Made by a program: the position numbers and the translations under genes
DNA from: Paenibacillus timonensis
GTDB taxonomy: Bacteria > Bacillota > Bacilli > Paenibacillales > Paenibacillaceae
Direction: 5' to 3'
Assembly: GCF_009725205.1 (NCBI RefSeq)
Contig: NZ_WNZY01000006.1
Location: 62,001 to 126,000, forward strand
Length of the DNA stretch: 64,000 nt
Part shown: piece by piece, positions 1-9,417 of the stretch
How the letters are laid out: the number at the start of each line of letters is the position of its first letter
How positions within the stretch are numbered: the stretch's first letter is position 1
The notes under the pieces: generated by a model
Seen by the model: the letters and a program-made list of their open reading frames with translations, nothing else
Databases searched by the model: none
Told to the model about the DNA's origin: nothing

Positions 1-1434
1 CTCCGGCATTTGCTCGAAACGAACCATCACTGCAAAGTGATCTTGATCAGCGGGTATGCGGACTTCGAGTATGCCCAACAAGCGGTTCATCTGGGCGCTT
101 ACGAATTTGTCGTCAAACCGTTTACGGAGGAAGAACTTCTGGGCGTCGTGCTGCGAGCGAAGGCACAGATCCTGGAGGAACGATCCAAGCTGCAGAACCA
201 TCATTTAATGGAAACTAAACTGCGAGAAAGTATGCCCGTGCTTCGCCAGGAATATTTAAGCATGCTGGTCCACCATCGGACCCCCTGGGAGCATGCCTCC
301 GAACGGTGGGATTTTCTTGGGATCGACCTGGAGCGGCAGGGCTTTACCGTCATGTTGATCGAGATCGATAAATTTCGGGAGCAGGTTGCCGAGTTATCGA
401 TCCGAGAGATTGAGCTGATCCGGTTCTCCCTGCAAAATATAGTGGAAGAAACGATCCGTCCCTACAGCAAATGCGTTGTGATTCGAGCCAAAAACAATCG
501 TTTCCTAGCACTCCTGAATGAATCCGATATAGGGGACGCTACGTTGATTGCCGAATCTTGTTGCCGGAATATCGAGAAATATACCAAGTATACCGTCTCC
601 ATAGGCGTCTCCGGAACAGTCGGGCAGATCCATCAGCTTCCCGATGCCTATCGGGAGGCGGAGCGGGCGCTCGCTTATCATATCTTCAGTGAAGGGAATG
701 CCGCCATCGGGATCGGAGATCTACCGGAGACCGGAAGTCAATCTCCGCTGTCTCTGGAACGCAAAGATGAACTTCTCCTCGCGCTTCGAACCGGCAACGG
801 GGATCGGGCTGTTGAACTCTTAGGCTCCATCTCCTCGCAGTTGCAAGGGCTACCATCGCCGCCACACCCGGATTATTTGCTCAGCCTATACGATGAGTTG
901 GCGGCTTCCGTCATCCGGGCGTTATACGAATTGGCGCCATTCGCCGAGATACAGCCGCTAATCGCCCGATATCAATCGATGCGAGGCACCACGGGGATGC
1001 CGTTAAGCCGCTTAGAGCAGCAGCTTTCGCAGTTGTGCCGTGAAGGGGCCTGTGTGGTAGGCAGCAACACGCTGTCGGAAAGCCAGAAGATCATTTATCG
1101 ATCGTTGGAGTTCATTCAAAGCCGGTTAGGAGAAGAAGTGACGTTAACCGAGTGCGCGGCTCACGTGCATCTTAGCGTGAGTTATTACTCCAGCCTGTTC
1201 AAGAAAGTTACTGGAATGACCGTCACGCAGTACGTTAATCAGGAACGAATTCGATTGGCCAAGACCTTACTGGTGGAAGGCAGGTCGGTGCAGGATGTTT
1301 CTGTCGCGGTGGGCTATGAAGAGCGGCGTTATTTTAGCGAAATGTTCAAGCGTATTACCGGTATGACCCCTACGGAGTTCAGATCAGACTATTATCCCGA
1401 TTCGACGGAAGAGGCGGAATCGACAAACTCATGA
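1..1434 (+). CDS. Response regulator, YesN/AraC type (5' truncated)
   Basis: The reading frame is open from base 1, so the gene starts upstream of the window. The visible N-terminus is the second half of a receiver domain (ISGYADFEYAQQAVHLGAYE, then VKPF with the conserved Lys-Pro); the phospho-acceptor Asp lies outside. A long middle region resembles the linker of YesN-type regulators. The last ~100 residues form an AraC-type double helix-turn-helix (SVSYYSSLFKKVTG, then VGYEERRYFSEMFKRITGMTP). Such regulators are normally paired with a YesM-type sensor kinase and activate adjacent sugar ABC operons, so the operon starting at 1540 is the likely target. That pairing is inferred from position. 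Confidence 0.93.
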   Translation, partial: LRHLLETNHHCKVILISGYADFEYAQQAVHLGAYEFVVKPFTEEELLGVVLRAKAQILEERSKLQNHHLMETKLRESMPVLRQEYLSMLVHHRTPWEHASERWDFLGIDLERQGFTVMLIEIDKFREQVAELSIREIELIRFSLQNIVEETIRPYSKCVVIRAKNNRFLALLNESDIGDATLIAESCCRNIEKYTKYTVSIGVSGTVGQIHQLPDAYREAERALAYHIFSEGNAAIGIGDLPETGSQSPLSLERKDELLLALRTGNGDRAVELLGSISSQLQGLPSPPHPDYLLSLYDELAASVIRALYELAPFAEIQPLIARYQSMRGTTGMPLSRLEQQLSQLCREGACVVGSNTLSESQKIIYRSLEFIQSRLGEEVTLTECAAHVHLSVSYYSSLFKKVTGMTVTQYVNQERIRLAKTLLVEGRSVQDVSVAVGYEERRYFSEMFKRITGMTPTEFRSDYYPDSTEEAESTNS

Positions 1435-1449
1435 AATCGCTACCCTAAA

Positions 1450-1475
1450 GAGTGGGTTTGCCCCACTCCTTTTTT
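1450..1475 (+). terminator. Intrinsic terminator after response regulator
   Basis: A 7-bp stem GAGTGGG (1450-1456) / CCCACTC (1462-1468) with a 5-nt loop is followed by a T-rich run. It separates the regulator from the transport operon. Confidence 0.8.
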
Positions 1476-1539
1476 ATGCCCGTGATTTTATAGTGAAGAG
1501 GAAGACAAAGTAGTTTCAATTCAGAAGGGGGAAATGTCT

Positions 1540-2934
1540 ATGATCAAAAAAGCGATGCTGCTCGGAATGAACCTGATGCTGATTTTGGCTTTGGTGGCTT
1601 GCGGCGGGGGTGGCTCTAAAACCTCCAATGAGCCGAAAGAGTCGACGACCAACGACAAGAACGAAGGTAAGACGACCGCGGCTCCCGTTCAACTGCAGTA
1701 TTGGACCGATGACCGCCATGACCAGGAATACATTAAAGAGATGGTTACCCGATTTAATGAGACAAATGAAGACAACATTCAAGTTGAATTGACCGTCATG
1801 TCCGAAAACTACACGCAAAGTGTGGACATCGCGTTCTCCAGCAATCAAGCACCGGATATTCTACGGTTGAAAAGCGCCAATACCGAAGCTTTCTTCAAAA
1901 AGGGATACCTGCAGCCGATTGATAGCTACCTGACGGATGACATGAAGGCGAAGTTCTCCTCGGTCATTATCGATGGGGTAAACCGGTTCGACGGGCAAAT
2001 TTATTCGCTCCCCAACACAGGGCTGACGCTGCGGTTGGTTTATAACAAGGACTTGTTCGATAAAGCGGGTATTACCAATCCGCCGGCTACGCTTCAGGAA
2101 ATGGTCGATGCCGCCAAGAAGATTACGGAAGTCGGCAAATCGGAAGGGATTTACGGCTTCGCATTGAACTTCAAGAACCCGAAGCAGGCGTTTGACCGTT
2201 CCGTTCGAGAGATTTTGTCGCTTAGCGGGTATCAGGGTTTAGGGTTTGATTTGAAAACAGGGCAGTTCGACTTCGCTCCTTACGCGCAAGTGATTGAGTA
2301 TTTCAAACAAATGCACGAGGACGGCAGTATTCTTCCAGGAGCCGAATCGCTGGATATTGACCCGCTGCGCGCTCAATTCGCAGCCGGCAAAATCGGGATG
2401 TACTTGAGCTTCTCCACGGAACCGGGCGTCTACCAAGATCAATTTCCAACGGAAATGAACTGGGCCGGTGCGCTGGCACCAACGCTGGATGGACAGAAGG
2501 GCACCTCCGAGATCGTATCGGCCGGCACATGGCTTGGCATGAGCAAAACCTCGCAGCACCAGGATGCCGCTTGGAAGTTCATGCAATTCATGTATGCGGA
2601 TGATGTGCTGACCGCGTATCACGAGAAGGGATTTGGAATTTCCGTCGTGCCAAGCATTGCCGAAACGGCAAAAACCCCGGATGTCAAAGGGATGGAGGGT
2701 TTCTTGATCGGGGAGAAGGATTCCTTGTGGCCGGTCGCGCCTAACGTAACGCCGGAAGGGGCGAACTATGCGGATGCCTTCTTCAAATACATGCTGGACG
2801 GCGGGGATGTACAGAAAACCGTTGAAGATCTAAATCAGCGCTATAACGACGCTTTGGCGAAAACGGTGGAAAAGGGGGAGGTCAAAGTCACTCCGAATCC
2901 TTCCTTTGATCCCGCTAACCCGCAAGGAAAATAG
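1540..2934 (+). CDS. Extracellular solute-binding lipoprotein of sugar ABC transporter
   Basis: This is a family 1 extracellular solute-binding protein of about 464 residues, a typical length. The N-terminus has basic residues, a hydrophobic stretch and a lipobox ending in Cys21 (LVAC), followed by a Gly/Ser/Lys-rich linker, so it should be a membrane-anchored lipoprotein that delivers sugar or oligosaccharide to the two permeases downstream. An ATG also exists at 1534, but the ribosome site AGAAGGGGG (1523-1531) lies only 2 nt from it and 8 nt from the ATG at 1540, so I prefer 1540. No ATPase is encoded in the operon; a shared MsmX-type ATPase elsewhere probably energises it, as is usual for this class. 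Confidence 0.93.
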   Translation: MIKKAMLLGMNLMLILALVACGGGGSKTSNEPKESTTNDKNEGKTTAAPVQLQYWTDDRHDQEYIKEMVTRFNETNEDNIQVELTVMSENYTQSVDIAFSSNQAPDILRLKSANTEAFFKKGYLQPIDSYLTDDMKAKFSSVIIDGVNRFDGQIYSLPNTGLTLRLVYNKDLFDKAGITNPPATLQEMVDAAKKITEVGKSEGIYGFALNFKNPKQAFDRSVREILSLSGYQGLGFDLKTGQFDFAPYAQVIEYFKQMHEDGSILPGAESLDIDPLRAQFAAGKIGMYLSFSTEPGVYQDQFPTEMNWAGALAPTLDGQKGTSEIVSAGTWLGMSKTSQHQDAAWKFMQFMYADDVLTAYHEKGFGISVVPSIAETAKTPDVKGMEGFLIGEKDSLWPVAPNVTPEGANYADAFFKYMLDGGDVQKTVEDLNQRYNDALAKTVEKGEVKVTPNPSFDPANPQGK

Positions 2935-3022
2935 TGCTTTACTCGGGACAGGAGCTTTTGTGAGCTGGTGACAAGGCTCCTTTCCTGTCTCCTGACACAC
3001 AAACAAAAGGGGAGGAACCGAA

Positions 3023-3919
3023 ATGGCGAAGCTGAAGCGGCTTCAGGAGAACGGCCTGTTTCTGTTGCCCAGCGTCATCCTAACGTTGGTTTTAGGGATT
3101 TATCCGTTGATTTGGATGCTGCGCTATATGTTTTACGATTACGTTGGATACGGAGAGGCTTTATTTGTAGGTTTGGATAATTTCAGCAGGTTATTTCGCG
3201 ATGAGCAGTTTTGGGCATCGGTCGGAAATACGTTTGTGTTTGCCGGAGGCAAGCTGTTGTTGACGATTCCATTGTCCTTGCTGTTGGCAGTGCTGCTCAA
3301 CGGCAAGCTGCGAGGCAGGAATTTGCTGCGGGGGATTTATTTTATGCCGACGGTCATCAGTACCGCAGTGATCTCGGTCGTTTTTTACAACATTTTTAAC
3401 TCCTATAACGGGATGATCAACCAATTGCTAATGAAGTACCACCTCATCGGGCAACCGATCGATTGGCTGGGGCCCAAACACGCGATGTTAACCGTCATCA
3501 TTGTGGCTGTATGGGGGGCGGTCGGCAACTATATGCTCTTGTTTCTGGCTGGGCTGCAGAGCATTCCCCAGGATTTATACGAAAGCGCCGCGATCGACGG
3601 GGCTCATGCCGGACAACGTTTCTGGCACATCACGATCCCGATGCTCGGCCCGGTGATGCAAATGATTATTATGCTGGCGATCATCGCCTCGCTCAAAGGC
3701 TACGAAAGCATCATGGTCATTACTGAGGGGGGGCCGATCGGCAAGACCGAAGTGATGTACCTGTACTTATACAAGTTGCTCTTCCCGGTATCAACCGGAT
3801 CTCCGGTGACGCAGCAGTTCGGTTACGGCAGCGCCGTCGGATTTGCCACGGCGATCATCGTCGGAGCGATTACGGCGGGGTACTATTTCTTAAGCAAGAG
3901 AATGAACAAGGTATTCTAA
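3023..3919 (+). CDS. Carbohydrate ABC transporter permease (first subunit)
   Basis: A 298-residue integral membrane protein of the MalF/UgpA/LplB type with about six hydrophobic segments. The cytoplasmic EAA loop that contacts the ATPase is visible as YESAAIDGAHAGQRF followed by ITIPML. A strong ribosome site (AAAGGGGAGG) precedes the ATG at 3023. It should form the heteromeric channel with the next gene and receive substrate from the upstream lipoprotein. The substrate is not readable from sequence; the GH130-like enzyme in the operon suggests a manno-oligosaccharide or related glycoside. Confidence 0.93.
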   Translation: MAKLKRLQENGLFLLPSVILTLVLGIYPLIWMLRYMFYDYVGYGEALFVGLDNFSRLFRDEQFWASVGNTFVFAGGKLLLTIPLSLLLAVLLNGKLRGRNLLRGIYFMPTVISTAVISVVFYNIFNSYNGMINQLLMKYHLIGQPIDWLGPKHAMLTVIIVAVWGAVGNYMLLFLAGLQSIPQDLYESAAIDGAHAGQRFWHITIPMLGPVMQMIIMLAIIASLKGYESIMVITEGGPIGKTEVMYLYLYKLLFPVSTGSPVTQQFGYGSAVGFATAIIVGAITAGYYFLSKRMNKVF

Positions 3920-3934
3920 AGGGGGCTAGGAGAG

Positions 3935-4807
3935 ATGAATCAACCATCAATTGCGGATAAAAAGCCGGCCACGCAAGCCGCAAAATGGATTGCGCGCCCA
4001 ATCATGTGGCTGTTTCTGCTGGTCACGGTCCTGCTGACCTTGTTTCCGATCTTGATGACGATCCTCGGTTCCTTGAAGACCGGGGCCGAGATGATGAGCG
4101 GCGGGGACTTGCTGCCGAAGGCATGGCAGTTCCACAACTATGCGGAGGCTTGGCAGCAAACCAATTTTGCCAGGTTTACGTGGAACAGCGTGTTCTTAAG
4201 CGTGATGAGTACGGTCGGAACGTTGCTGGTGGCCGCGATGGCAGCCTATGTCGTCGATCGGCGGGACTTTCCAGGTAAAGCGTTATATGTGGGGGTTCAG
4301 GCCTCAACCATGTTTATTTCCGTCGGGGCGATCGTGCTGCGACCGCAATTTGACCTGATGGTCAAATTGAACCTGAATTCGTCGCTATGGGGCGTCATTC
4401 TGATCTTAATCAGCGCCCATTCCAGTACGTTCTTTATATTACAGGGGTTTTATAAATCGATTCCACGCGAGTTGGATGAGGCGGCTATGGTAGATGGATC
4501 GGGCTTTATACGAACGTTTTTCAAAATCATTCTGCCGCTGTTGACTCCAGGGCTAGGGGTGGCGGGGTTATTCGCTTTCCGTCATGCCTGGAACGAATAC
4601 ATTCTGCCGCTCGTCTTCACGATGACGAGCCCGCATCTGCAGACGTTGACCGTCGGGTTGGCCAATCTTCGTTACGGCTCTTCCGCGGCCATGCAAATCC
4701 ACCTGATGATGGCGGGGGCTTGCTTGTCGATCCTGCCGATGCTGCTTGTTTACATTTTAGCGAACAAAACCTTCATCCAAGTGACGGCGGGCTCCGTGAA
4801 GGGATAA
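3935..4807 (+). CDS. Carbohydrate ABC transporter permease (second subunit)
   Basis: A 290-residue permease of the MalG/UgpE/LplC type, starting 15 bp after the first permease. It has about six transmembrane segments and an EAA loop (ELDEAAMVDGSGFIRTF, then KIILPLL). The short C-terminal end and the motif SVKG are typical of this subunit. It completes the membrane channel of the importer. Close spacing and strong ribosome sites place it in one operon with its neighbours. Confidence 0.93.
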   Translation: MNQPSIADKKPATQAAKWIARPIMWLFLLVTVLLTLFPILMTILGSLKTGAEMMSGGDLLPKAWQFHNYAEAWQQTNFARFTWNSVFLSVMSTVGTLLVAAMAAYVVDRRDFPGKALYVGVQASTMFISVGAIVLRPQFDLMVKLNLNSSLWGVILILISAHSSTFFILQGFYKSIPRELDEAAMVDGSGFIRTFFKIILPLLTPGLGVAGLFAFRHAWNEYILPLVFTMTSPHLQTLTVGLANLRYGSSAAMQIHLMMAGACLSILPMLLVYILANKTFIQVTAGSVKG

Positions 4808-4832
4808 TCAGTTACATGTGAGGAGGTTCATC

Positions 4833-6197
4833 ATGAACGAGAAGCAAATTACTTTGCCGGTTCAGACGATTCCGGTGTCCTATGACGTGGACGTCTTGGT
4901 TGTCGGCGGCGGCGCTTCGGGGATCGCGGCGGCCATCAGCGCGGCTGAAGGTGGAGCGAACACGCTGCTGATCGAGCAGAGAGGATTCCTGGGTGGAATG
5001 GGAACGGTGGCTTTAGTTCCGGCGTTTTGCCCGTTTACAGACAAGGAAAAGCCGATCATTCGCGGCATCGGGATGAAGTTGATGGAGCGGATGAAACAAG
5101 CTTGCAACGCCGATTATCGGGCCGAATACCAGGAAACGCTCGATTGGGTTCCGATCGACCCGGAAGTATTGAAACGGGTTTACGATGATGCCTTGCTCGA
5201 GAGCGGTGTCTCGCTGCTCTATCATACGTTTGTTTTTGACGTCCAGTTGTCGGACGATCGGACCAAGGTGGAGGGCGTTGTCGTCGCGAACAAATCGGGC
5301 CGATCCTTCATCCGTTGCCGTTATTTGATCGATGCGACGGGAGATGGCGACTTGGCCGCCCTGGCGGGTGTGCCTTTTCAGAAGGGTGGCGACCAAGGCG
5401 AATTGCAGCCGGGGAGCATGTGTTATCTGTTGGCTAACGTAAACCGGGTGAAGTTTCAACAATATATACAGGAGACCGGGGATACCGGTCAGCTGCACCA
5501 AACGGTGGAGCGGGCGATTGCGGAAGGGGCCTTGCCGGAGGGACGCAAGTCGATCTCCGGTCTGGCTTGGGTGAACGACTATCTGGTTGGCGTGAATTTT
5601 GGTCATGTGTTTGGCATCGATGGGACGAAAGCCGAAGATTTGACGCGAGGTGCGATCGAAGGCCGTAAATTGGCCGAACGTCAGGTCGAGTTCTTTCGCA
5701 AGTATGTTCCCGGGTTTGAAATGGCGCACATGGTCGCGAGCGGCGAGCAGGTCGGCATTCGGGAAACGCGGCGAATTCAAGGAGATTACGTCTTGACGGT
5801 AGATGATTTCATCTCGGCGCGGTCTTTCCCAGATGACATTGCCCGCAACGCCTATTACATTGACATTCATCTGGCCAATCACAAGAGCGAGATGACTTTT
5901 AACCACCTTCCTCCCGGGCAATCGCATGGTGTCCCATACCGGATTATGCTGCCTGTCGGCATCGAGAATGTGTGGGTAGCGGGTCGCTCTGCTTCTTCGG
6001 ACCGGGCGGTTCAAGGCTCGCTAAGGGTGATGCCGAACTGCTTTGCGATGGGGCAAGCGGCGGGTACGGCAGCCGCGCTGGCAGCGAGCACGGGAGCAAC
6101 CTCTCGGAAGATCTCCGTACCGCAGTTACAGAAGTTATTGCTGGAGCAGGACGTCTGGCTCGGAGAGAAATTCCCCCCAACTGAAGGTGAACGGTGA
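4833..6197 (+). CDS. FAD-dependent oxidoreductase
   Basis: A 454-residue flavoprotein of the FAD-dependent oxidoreductase family often found in sugar-catabolic clusters. Near the N-terminus is the Rossmann dinucleotide motif GGGASGIAAA followed by the acidic end of strand beta-2 (LLIEQRGFLGGMGT). Near the C-terminus, MPNCFAMGQAAGTAAALA is the second FAD-contact region. I chose the ATG at 4833 because AGGAGG (4821-4826) lies 6 nt upstream; the GTG at 4818 would precede that site. The substrate is unknown. By context it may oxidise a sugar or inositol-like compound brought in by the adjacent transporter. Confidence 0.88.
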   Translation: MNEKQITLPVQTIPVSYDVDVLVVGGGASGIAAAISAAEGGANTLLIEQRGFLGGMGTVALVPAFCPFTDKEKPIIRGIGMKLMERMKQACNADYRAEYQETLDWVPIDPEVLKRVYDDALLESGVSLLYHTFVFDVQLSDDRTKVEGVVVANKSGRSFIRCRYLIDATGDGDLAALAGVPFQKGGDQGELQPGSMCYLLANVNRVKFQQYIQETGDTGQLHQTVERAIAEGALPEGRKSISGLAWVNDYLVGVNFGHVFGIDGTKAEDLTRGAIEGRKLAERQVEFFRKYVPGFEMAHMVASGEQVGIRETRRIQGDYVLTVDDFISARSFPDDIARNAYYIDIHLANHKSEMTFNHLPPGQSHGVPYRIMLPVGIENVWVAGRSASSDRAVQGSLRVMPNCFAMGQAAGTAAALAASTGATSRKISVPQLQKLLLEQDVWLGEKFPPTEGER

Positions 6198-7216
6198 TGT
6201 CCCCTCTGACGTTACATGATTTGCCGCTTGAGGAATATTGGTTTCACGGCGCCGTTACGCTTGAACGGCAACCTGAAGGAATCAAACCTTGGCGTATCCC
6301 TTACGAGGACTATGAACTGTTTCCTCCGGATGGGATCGGGATGAAAGCAGAGATTTGTGCGGGGGTTCGTATACGGTTTAACACCGATTCATCAGTGATC
6401 GGCGTAGGGTTCACGCCTTTGGCAGAAGAGGCGACCTTGGACTGTCTTTGCGATGGAGAGCTGCAGGCTCGGCTGAAGCTCCCCCCGGGAGCAACAGAGG
6501 CAAGATTCCAGGGACTAAAGCGGGAACGGAAGATCGTGGAGATTTACCTTCCCCAGAATGTAGGCATGACAGTAACACGCCTTTCGGTAGAAGTCGATGC
6601 CGTTTGCGAGCATGCAGCGGATTTGCGGCCAAAATGGGTGGCTTATGGCAGCTCCATCACCCAATGCGTGGCGGCCGAGGGCCCTTCATCAACCTGGCCG
6701 GTTATCGCCGCACGGGAGTGTGACTTCCAGTTAACCTGCCTGGGATTTTCGGGCAACTGCCATTTGGAACCGAGAGTCGGGCGAATGATCGCGAATTTAC
6801 CGGCGGACTTTATTTCGCTTTGCGTCGGGATCAATGTGTACGGGGCGGCGTCGCTAAGTCCGAGAAGCTTCAAGCCGGCCTTGATTGGCCTTATTGAGTT
6901 AATTCGAGATCAACATCCCGATACGCCGTTGCTTGTGATCTCGCCCATTTACGCCACCGATCGGGAAACAAACGAAAACGCCTTAGGCTTTACGCTGACG
7001 GCAATGCGCGAAGAGATTCGAGAAACGGTGGGTCTGTTTCAGCGGCGTGGCGATAGTCGGATTTATTATGGCCATGGCTTGAACTGGTTCGGAGCGTCTG
7101 ACCAAGAGTGGTTATCCGACGGGCTGCATCCAAACGCCGAGGGGTATCAGCTTATGGGAGAACGGTTTAAGGAACGGATGCTGAGCGTACTCGATCCTAG
7201 CATTAGCTTTTTATGA
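6197..7216 (+). CDS. SGNH/GDSL-type esterase with N-terminal beta domain
   Basis: A two-domain protein of 339 residues. Residues ~1-130 look like a beta-sandwich of the kind found N-terminal in carbohydrate esterases. The SGNH fold follows: the block I serine in WVAYGSSIT, the block III Asn in CVGINVYG, and the Asp/His pair in SDGLHPNAEGY. No signal peptide is seen, so it should act in the cytoplasm, probably deacylating imported sugar esters. The start codon overlaps the stop of the FAD gene (TGATG), which indicates translational coupling; an in-frame GTG lies one codon earlier. Function is inferred from family and context. Confidence 0.87.
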   Translation: MSPLTLHDLPLEEYWFHGAVTLERQPEGIKPWRIPYEDYELFPPDGIGMKAEICAGVRIRFNTDSSVIGVGFTPLAEEATLDCLCDGELQARLKLPPGATEARFQGLKRERKIVEIYLPQNVGMTVTRLSVEVDAVCEHAADLRPKWVAYGSSITQCVAAEGPSSTWPVIAARECDFQLTCLGFSGNCHLEPRVGRMIANLPADFISLCVGINVYGAASLSPRSFKPALIGLIELIRDQHPDTPLLVISPIYATDRETNENALGFTLTAMREEIRETVGLFQRRGDSRIYYGHGLNWFGASDQEWLSDGLHPNAEGYQLMGERFKERMLSVLDPSISFL

Positions 7217-7245
7217 TGAAGATCAAAAAGTAGGAGGATAATCTT

Positions 7246-8247
7246 ATGGTCCATCAAGTTCCCTCAATATTAACCTCAAGTCCGGTCATCCGCCGGTATG
7301 AGCTGAATCCGATATTGGATGCGGCACGAGTACCTTACGATACGGCTTTGGTGTTTAATGCAGGGGTCACCAAATTCAATGGCAAGTACGTCATGATTTT
7401 TCGCAACGATTATGGTTCGCTGGAACATCATACCATTGAGCCGCATCATACCACCGATCTCGGCATCGCGTACAGTGATGACGGGTTGCATTGGCAGGCC
7501 GGACCGAAGCCGGTGTTTAAGCTGCATGACGGAGAGATCATAAGGGCGTACGACCCCCGGTTGACCGTGCTAGACGGCCACTGCTACATGTGCTTCGCCG
7601 TGGACACGCAGCATGGAATCCGTGGCGGGATCGCCGTCACGGACGATCTGGAGCATTTCGAAATTCTCAGCTTATCAACGCCGGATCTGCGTAATATGGT
7701 GTTGTTCCCGGAGAAAATCGCCGGCAACTATGTCCGCCTGGAACGGCCTTTTACCGTGTACGGCCGCGGCGGAGTAGATCGATTCGACACCTGGATCTCG
7801 CAGTCGCCCGATCTGGTATACTGGGGCCGATCCGAATTGTTGCTCGCGGTAGAACAGGTTCCATTCGCTAACGATAAGATCGGCCCGGCCGCACCGCCGG
7901 TGAAGACGGACAAGGGGTGGTTGACGACGTTCCACGCGGTTGACATCGATCCTTCGCGGGGGAAGAACGGCTGGGAGGCCACTTGGAAGAAACGTTATAC
8001 TGCGGGAATTATGCTGCTTGATTTGGCCGATCCTCGCAAGATCGTCGGGATGAGCAGACAACCTTTGATGGCGCCGGAGGCCCCGTACGAAACGGATGGC
8101 GGATTTCGGAACGACGTGATTTTCCCCGGCGGGATGGTCCTTGAACCGGATGGAGAAGTCAAAATCTATTACGGCGCGGCGGATACCGTGGAATGCTTGG
8201 CTACCGCGCATGTAGATGATCTGATCAAGCTTTGTTTGGACAAATAA
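7246..8247 (+). CDS. Glycoside hydrolase family 130-like phosphorylase/hydrolase
   Basis: A 333-residue five-bladed beta-propeller-type protein. The N-terminal pattern NPILDA...NAGVTKFNGKYVMIFRND and the later blocks GIAYSDDGLHW, YDPRLTVLDG, GPAAPPVKTDKGWL and YYGAADTVECLAT match GH130 enzymes, which phosphorolyse or hydrolyse beta-mannosides. A strong ribosome site TAGGAGGA ends 7 nt before the ATG. No signal peptide is present, so it acts on imported oligosaccharides. As the last gene of the operon, it suggests a beta-mannoside or related glycoside as the substrate of the transporter. The GH130 assignment is firm; the exact linkage is not. Confidence 0.88.
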   Translation: MVHQVPSILTSSPVIRRYELNPILDAARVPYDTALVFNAGVTKFNGKYVMIFRNDYGSLEHHTIEPHHTTDLGIAYSDDGLHWQAGPKPVFKLHDGEIIRAYDPRLTVLDGHCYMCFAVDTQHGIRGGIAVTDDLEHFEILSLSTPDLRNMVLFPEKIAGNYVRLERPFTVYGRGGVDRFDTWISQSPDLVYWGRSELLLAVEQVPFANDKIGPAAPPVKTDKGWLTTFHAVDIDPSRGKNGWEATWKKRYTAGIMLLDLADPRKIVGMSRQPLMAPEAPYETDGGFRNDVIFPGGMVLEPDGEVKIYYGAADTVECLATAHVDDLIKLCLDK

Positions 8248-8260
8248 ACCCATTACGAAT

Positions 8261-8290
8261 GAAAGCCGTCGGACAGGTCCGACGGCTTTC
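8261..8290 (+). terminator. Terminator of the sugar operon
   Basis: A perfect 14-bp inverted repeat (8261-8274 with 8277-8290) has a 2-nt centre, just after the GH130 gene. The T tract after it is poor, so it may also act as an mRNA-stabilising hairpin. Confidence 0.65.
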
Positions 8291-8332
8291 GTGTCACTAA
8301 ATTGTCATAGTTATCGCGCGATATTCCAACGA

Positions 8333-8362
8333 TTGTCAAACACTTCTGCGTTTTGATATGAT
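8333..8362 (+). promoter_or_regulatory. Promoter for ctaB-sco
   Basis: TTGTCA (8333-8338) and TATGAT (8357-8362) are spaced 18 bp apart, about 100 bp before the ctaB start. This is a good vegetative sigma-A match. Confidence 0.6.
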
Positions 8363-8466
8363 AAAGTTTATAGCGAGAGGGTTATTTTGTTGAAAATTTT
8401 ATGAATGTTCGATATAGGTAATACCTAAACTCACCCTAATCTAAATGTAGGAGGATTGAATCGCGC

Positions 8467-9405
8467 GTGGACAAACCATTAAGTGTTCAGGCTTCTGCGG
8501 AATCCGCTGCGTTGTCCGTGAGACCTACTCCTCCGGGAGAGACGGCGACTTGGAAAGATTTCATCGCCTTGACGAAACCGGGCATTTTACGCTCCAACCT
8601 GATTGCCGCTTTTGCCGGGTTTTGGGTTGCTTCCCGCTGGGAGCTTGATTATATTCAATTAGTTGTCATGCTGCTGGGAACGGCGCTGGTGATGGCGTCG
8701 TCCTGTGTTTTTAACAACTATTTCGACCGGGAGATGGACACAAAGATGGCCCGGACGAAGAACCGTGCCCTTCCCACAGGGAAATTGTCTCCAAAGACGG
8801 TGCTGTGGTATGCGGTGACCTTAGGCGTTTTGGGCCTAACCGTATTATTTGCCTTTTGTGGTCCGCTAGCAGGATTGTTTGGCGTGGTAGGTATGTTGGT
8901 TTACGTGGTCGTCTACACGTTGTGGCTTAAACGCAGCTCTACCTGGAGTACCTCGATCGGCGCCATTTCCGGTGCTATGCCGCCTGTTATTGGTTATGTC
9001 GCCGCTTCGGGCCGCATCGATCTGGGCGCCTGGATGCTGTTCGCCTTGCTTTTCCTATGGCAACCGCCCCATTTCTGGGCGTTGGGCATCCGCCGCACCG
9101 AGGAATACCGGGCTGCGGGCTTCCCGCTGCTGCCTGTCGTCAAGGGCATTCCGCGGACGAAGCTGCAGATGATTCCGTATCTCGTATTGCTTATTCCAAT
9201 TCCGATTTTGATGTACGCCTACGGTTATACAGGGGTCTGGTTCCTGGTGATTGGAAGCCTTCTGTCGGTTGCCTGGCTGCTCATGGCACTCCAGGGGTTC
9301 CGGGCGAAAGATAACGACGTTTGGGCGAAACGAGTCTTTCTATTTTCGGTCAATTATTTAACGATTGCCTTGATCGTAATGATATTGGATACGGTAAGGC
9401 TGTAA
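8467..9405 (+). CDS. ctaB: Protoheme IX farnesyltransferase (heme O synthase)
   Basis: UbiA-superfamily prenyltransferase of 312 residues that transfers farnesyl from farnesyl diphosphate to heme B, giving heme O for terminal oxidases. The first Asp-rich motif is at residues ~83-100 (NNYFDREMDTKMARTKNR), and the protein has about eight hydrophobic segments. The start is GTG at 8467. AGGAGG at 8449-8454 is 12 nt away, slightly long but the only good ribosome site. The next gene is a Sco copper chaperone, and heme A synthase is at 30613, so the genome assembles an aa3- or caa3-type cytochrome oxidase. Confidence 0.95.
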   Translation: MDKPLSVQASAESAALSVRPTPPGETATWKDFIALTKPGILRSNLIAAFAGFWVASRWELDYIQLVVMLLGTALVMASSCVFNNYFDREMDTKMARTKNRALPTGKLSPKTVLWYAVTLGVLGLTVLFAFCGPLAGLFGVVGMLVYVVVYTLWLKRSSTWSTSIGAISGAMPPVIGYVAASGRIDLGAWMLFALLFLWQPPHFWALGIRRTEEYRAAGFPLLPVVKGIPRTKLQMIPYLVLLIPIPILMYAYGYTGVWFLVIGSLLSVAWLLMALQGFRAKDNDVWAKRVFLFSVNYLTIALIVMILDTVRL

Positions 9406-9417
9406 TGGGGGATGGGC

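Noticed and set aside
5013..6014. Minus-strand 333-codon frame opposite the FAD oxidoreductase
   Set aside because: It is an antisense shadow of a clear flavoprotein gene, Arg/His-rich without any recognisable motif.
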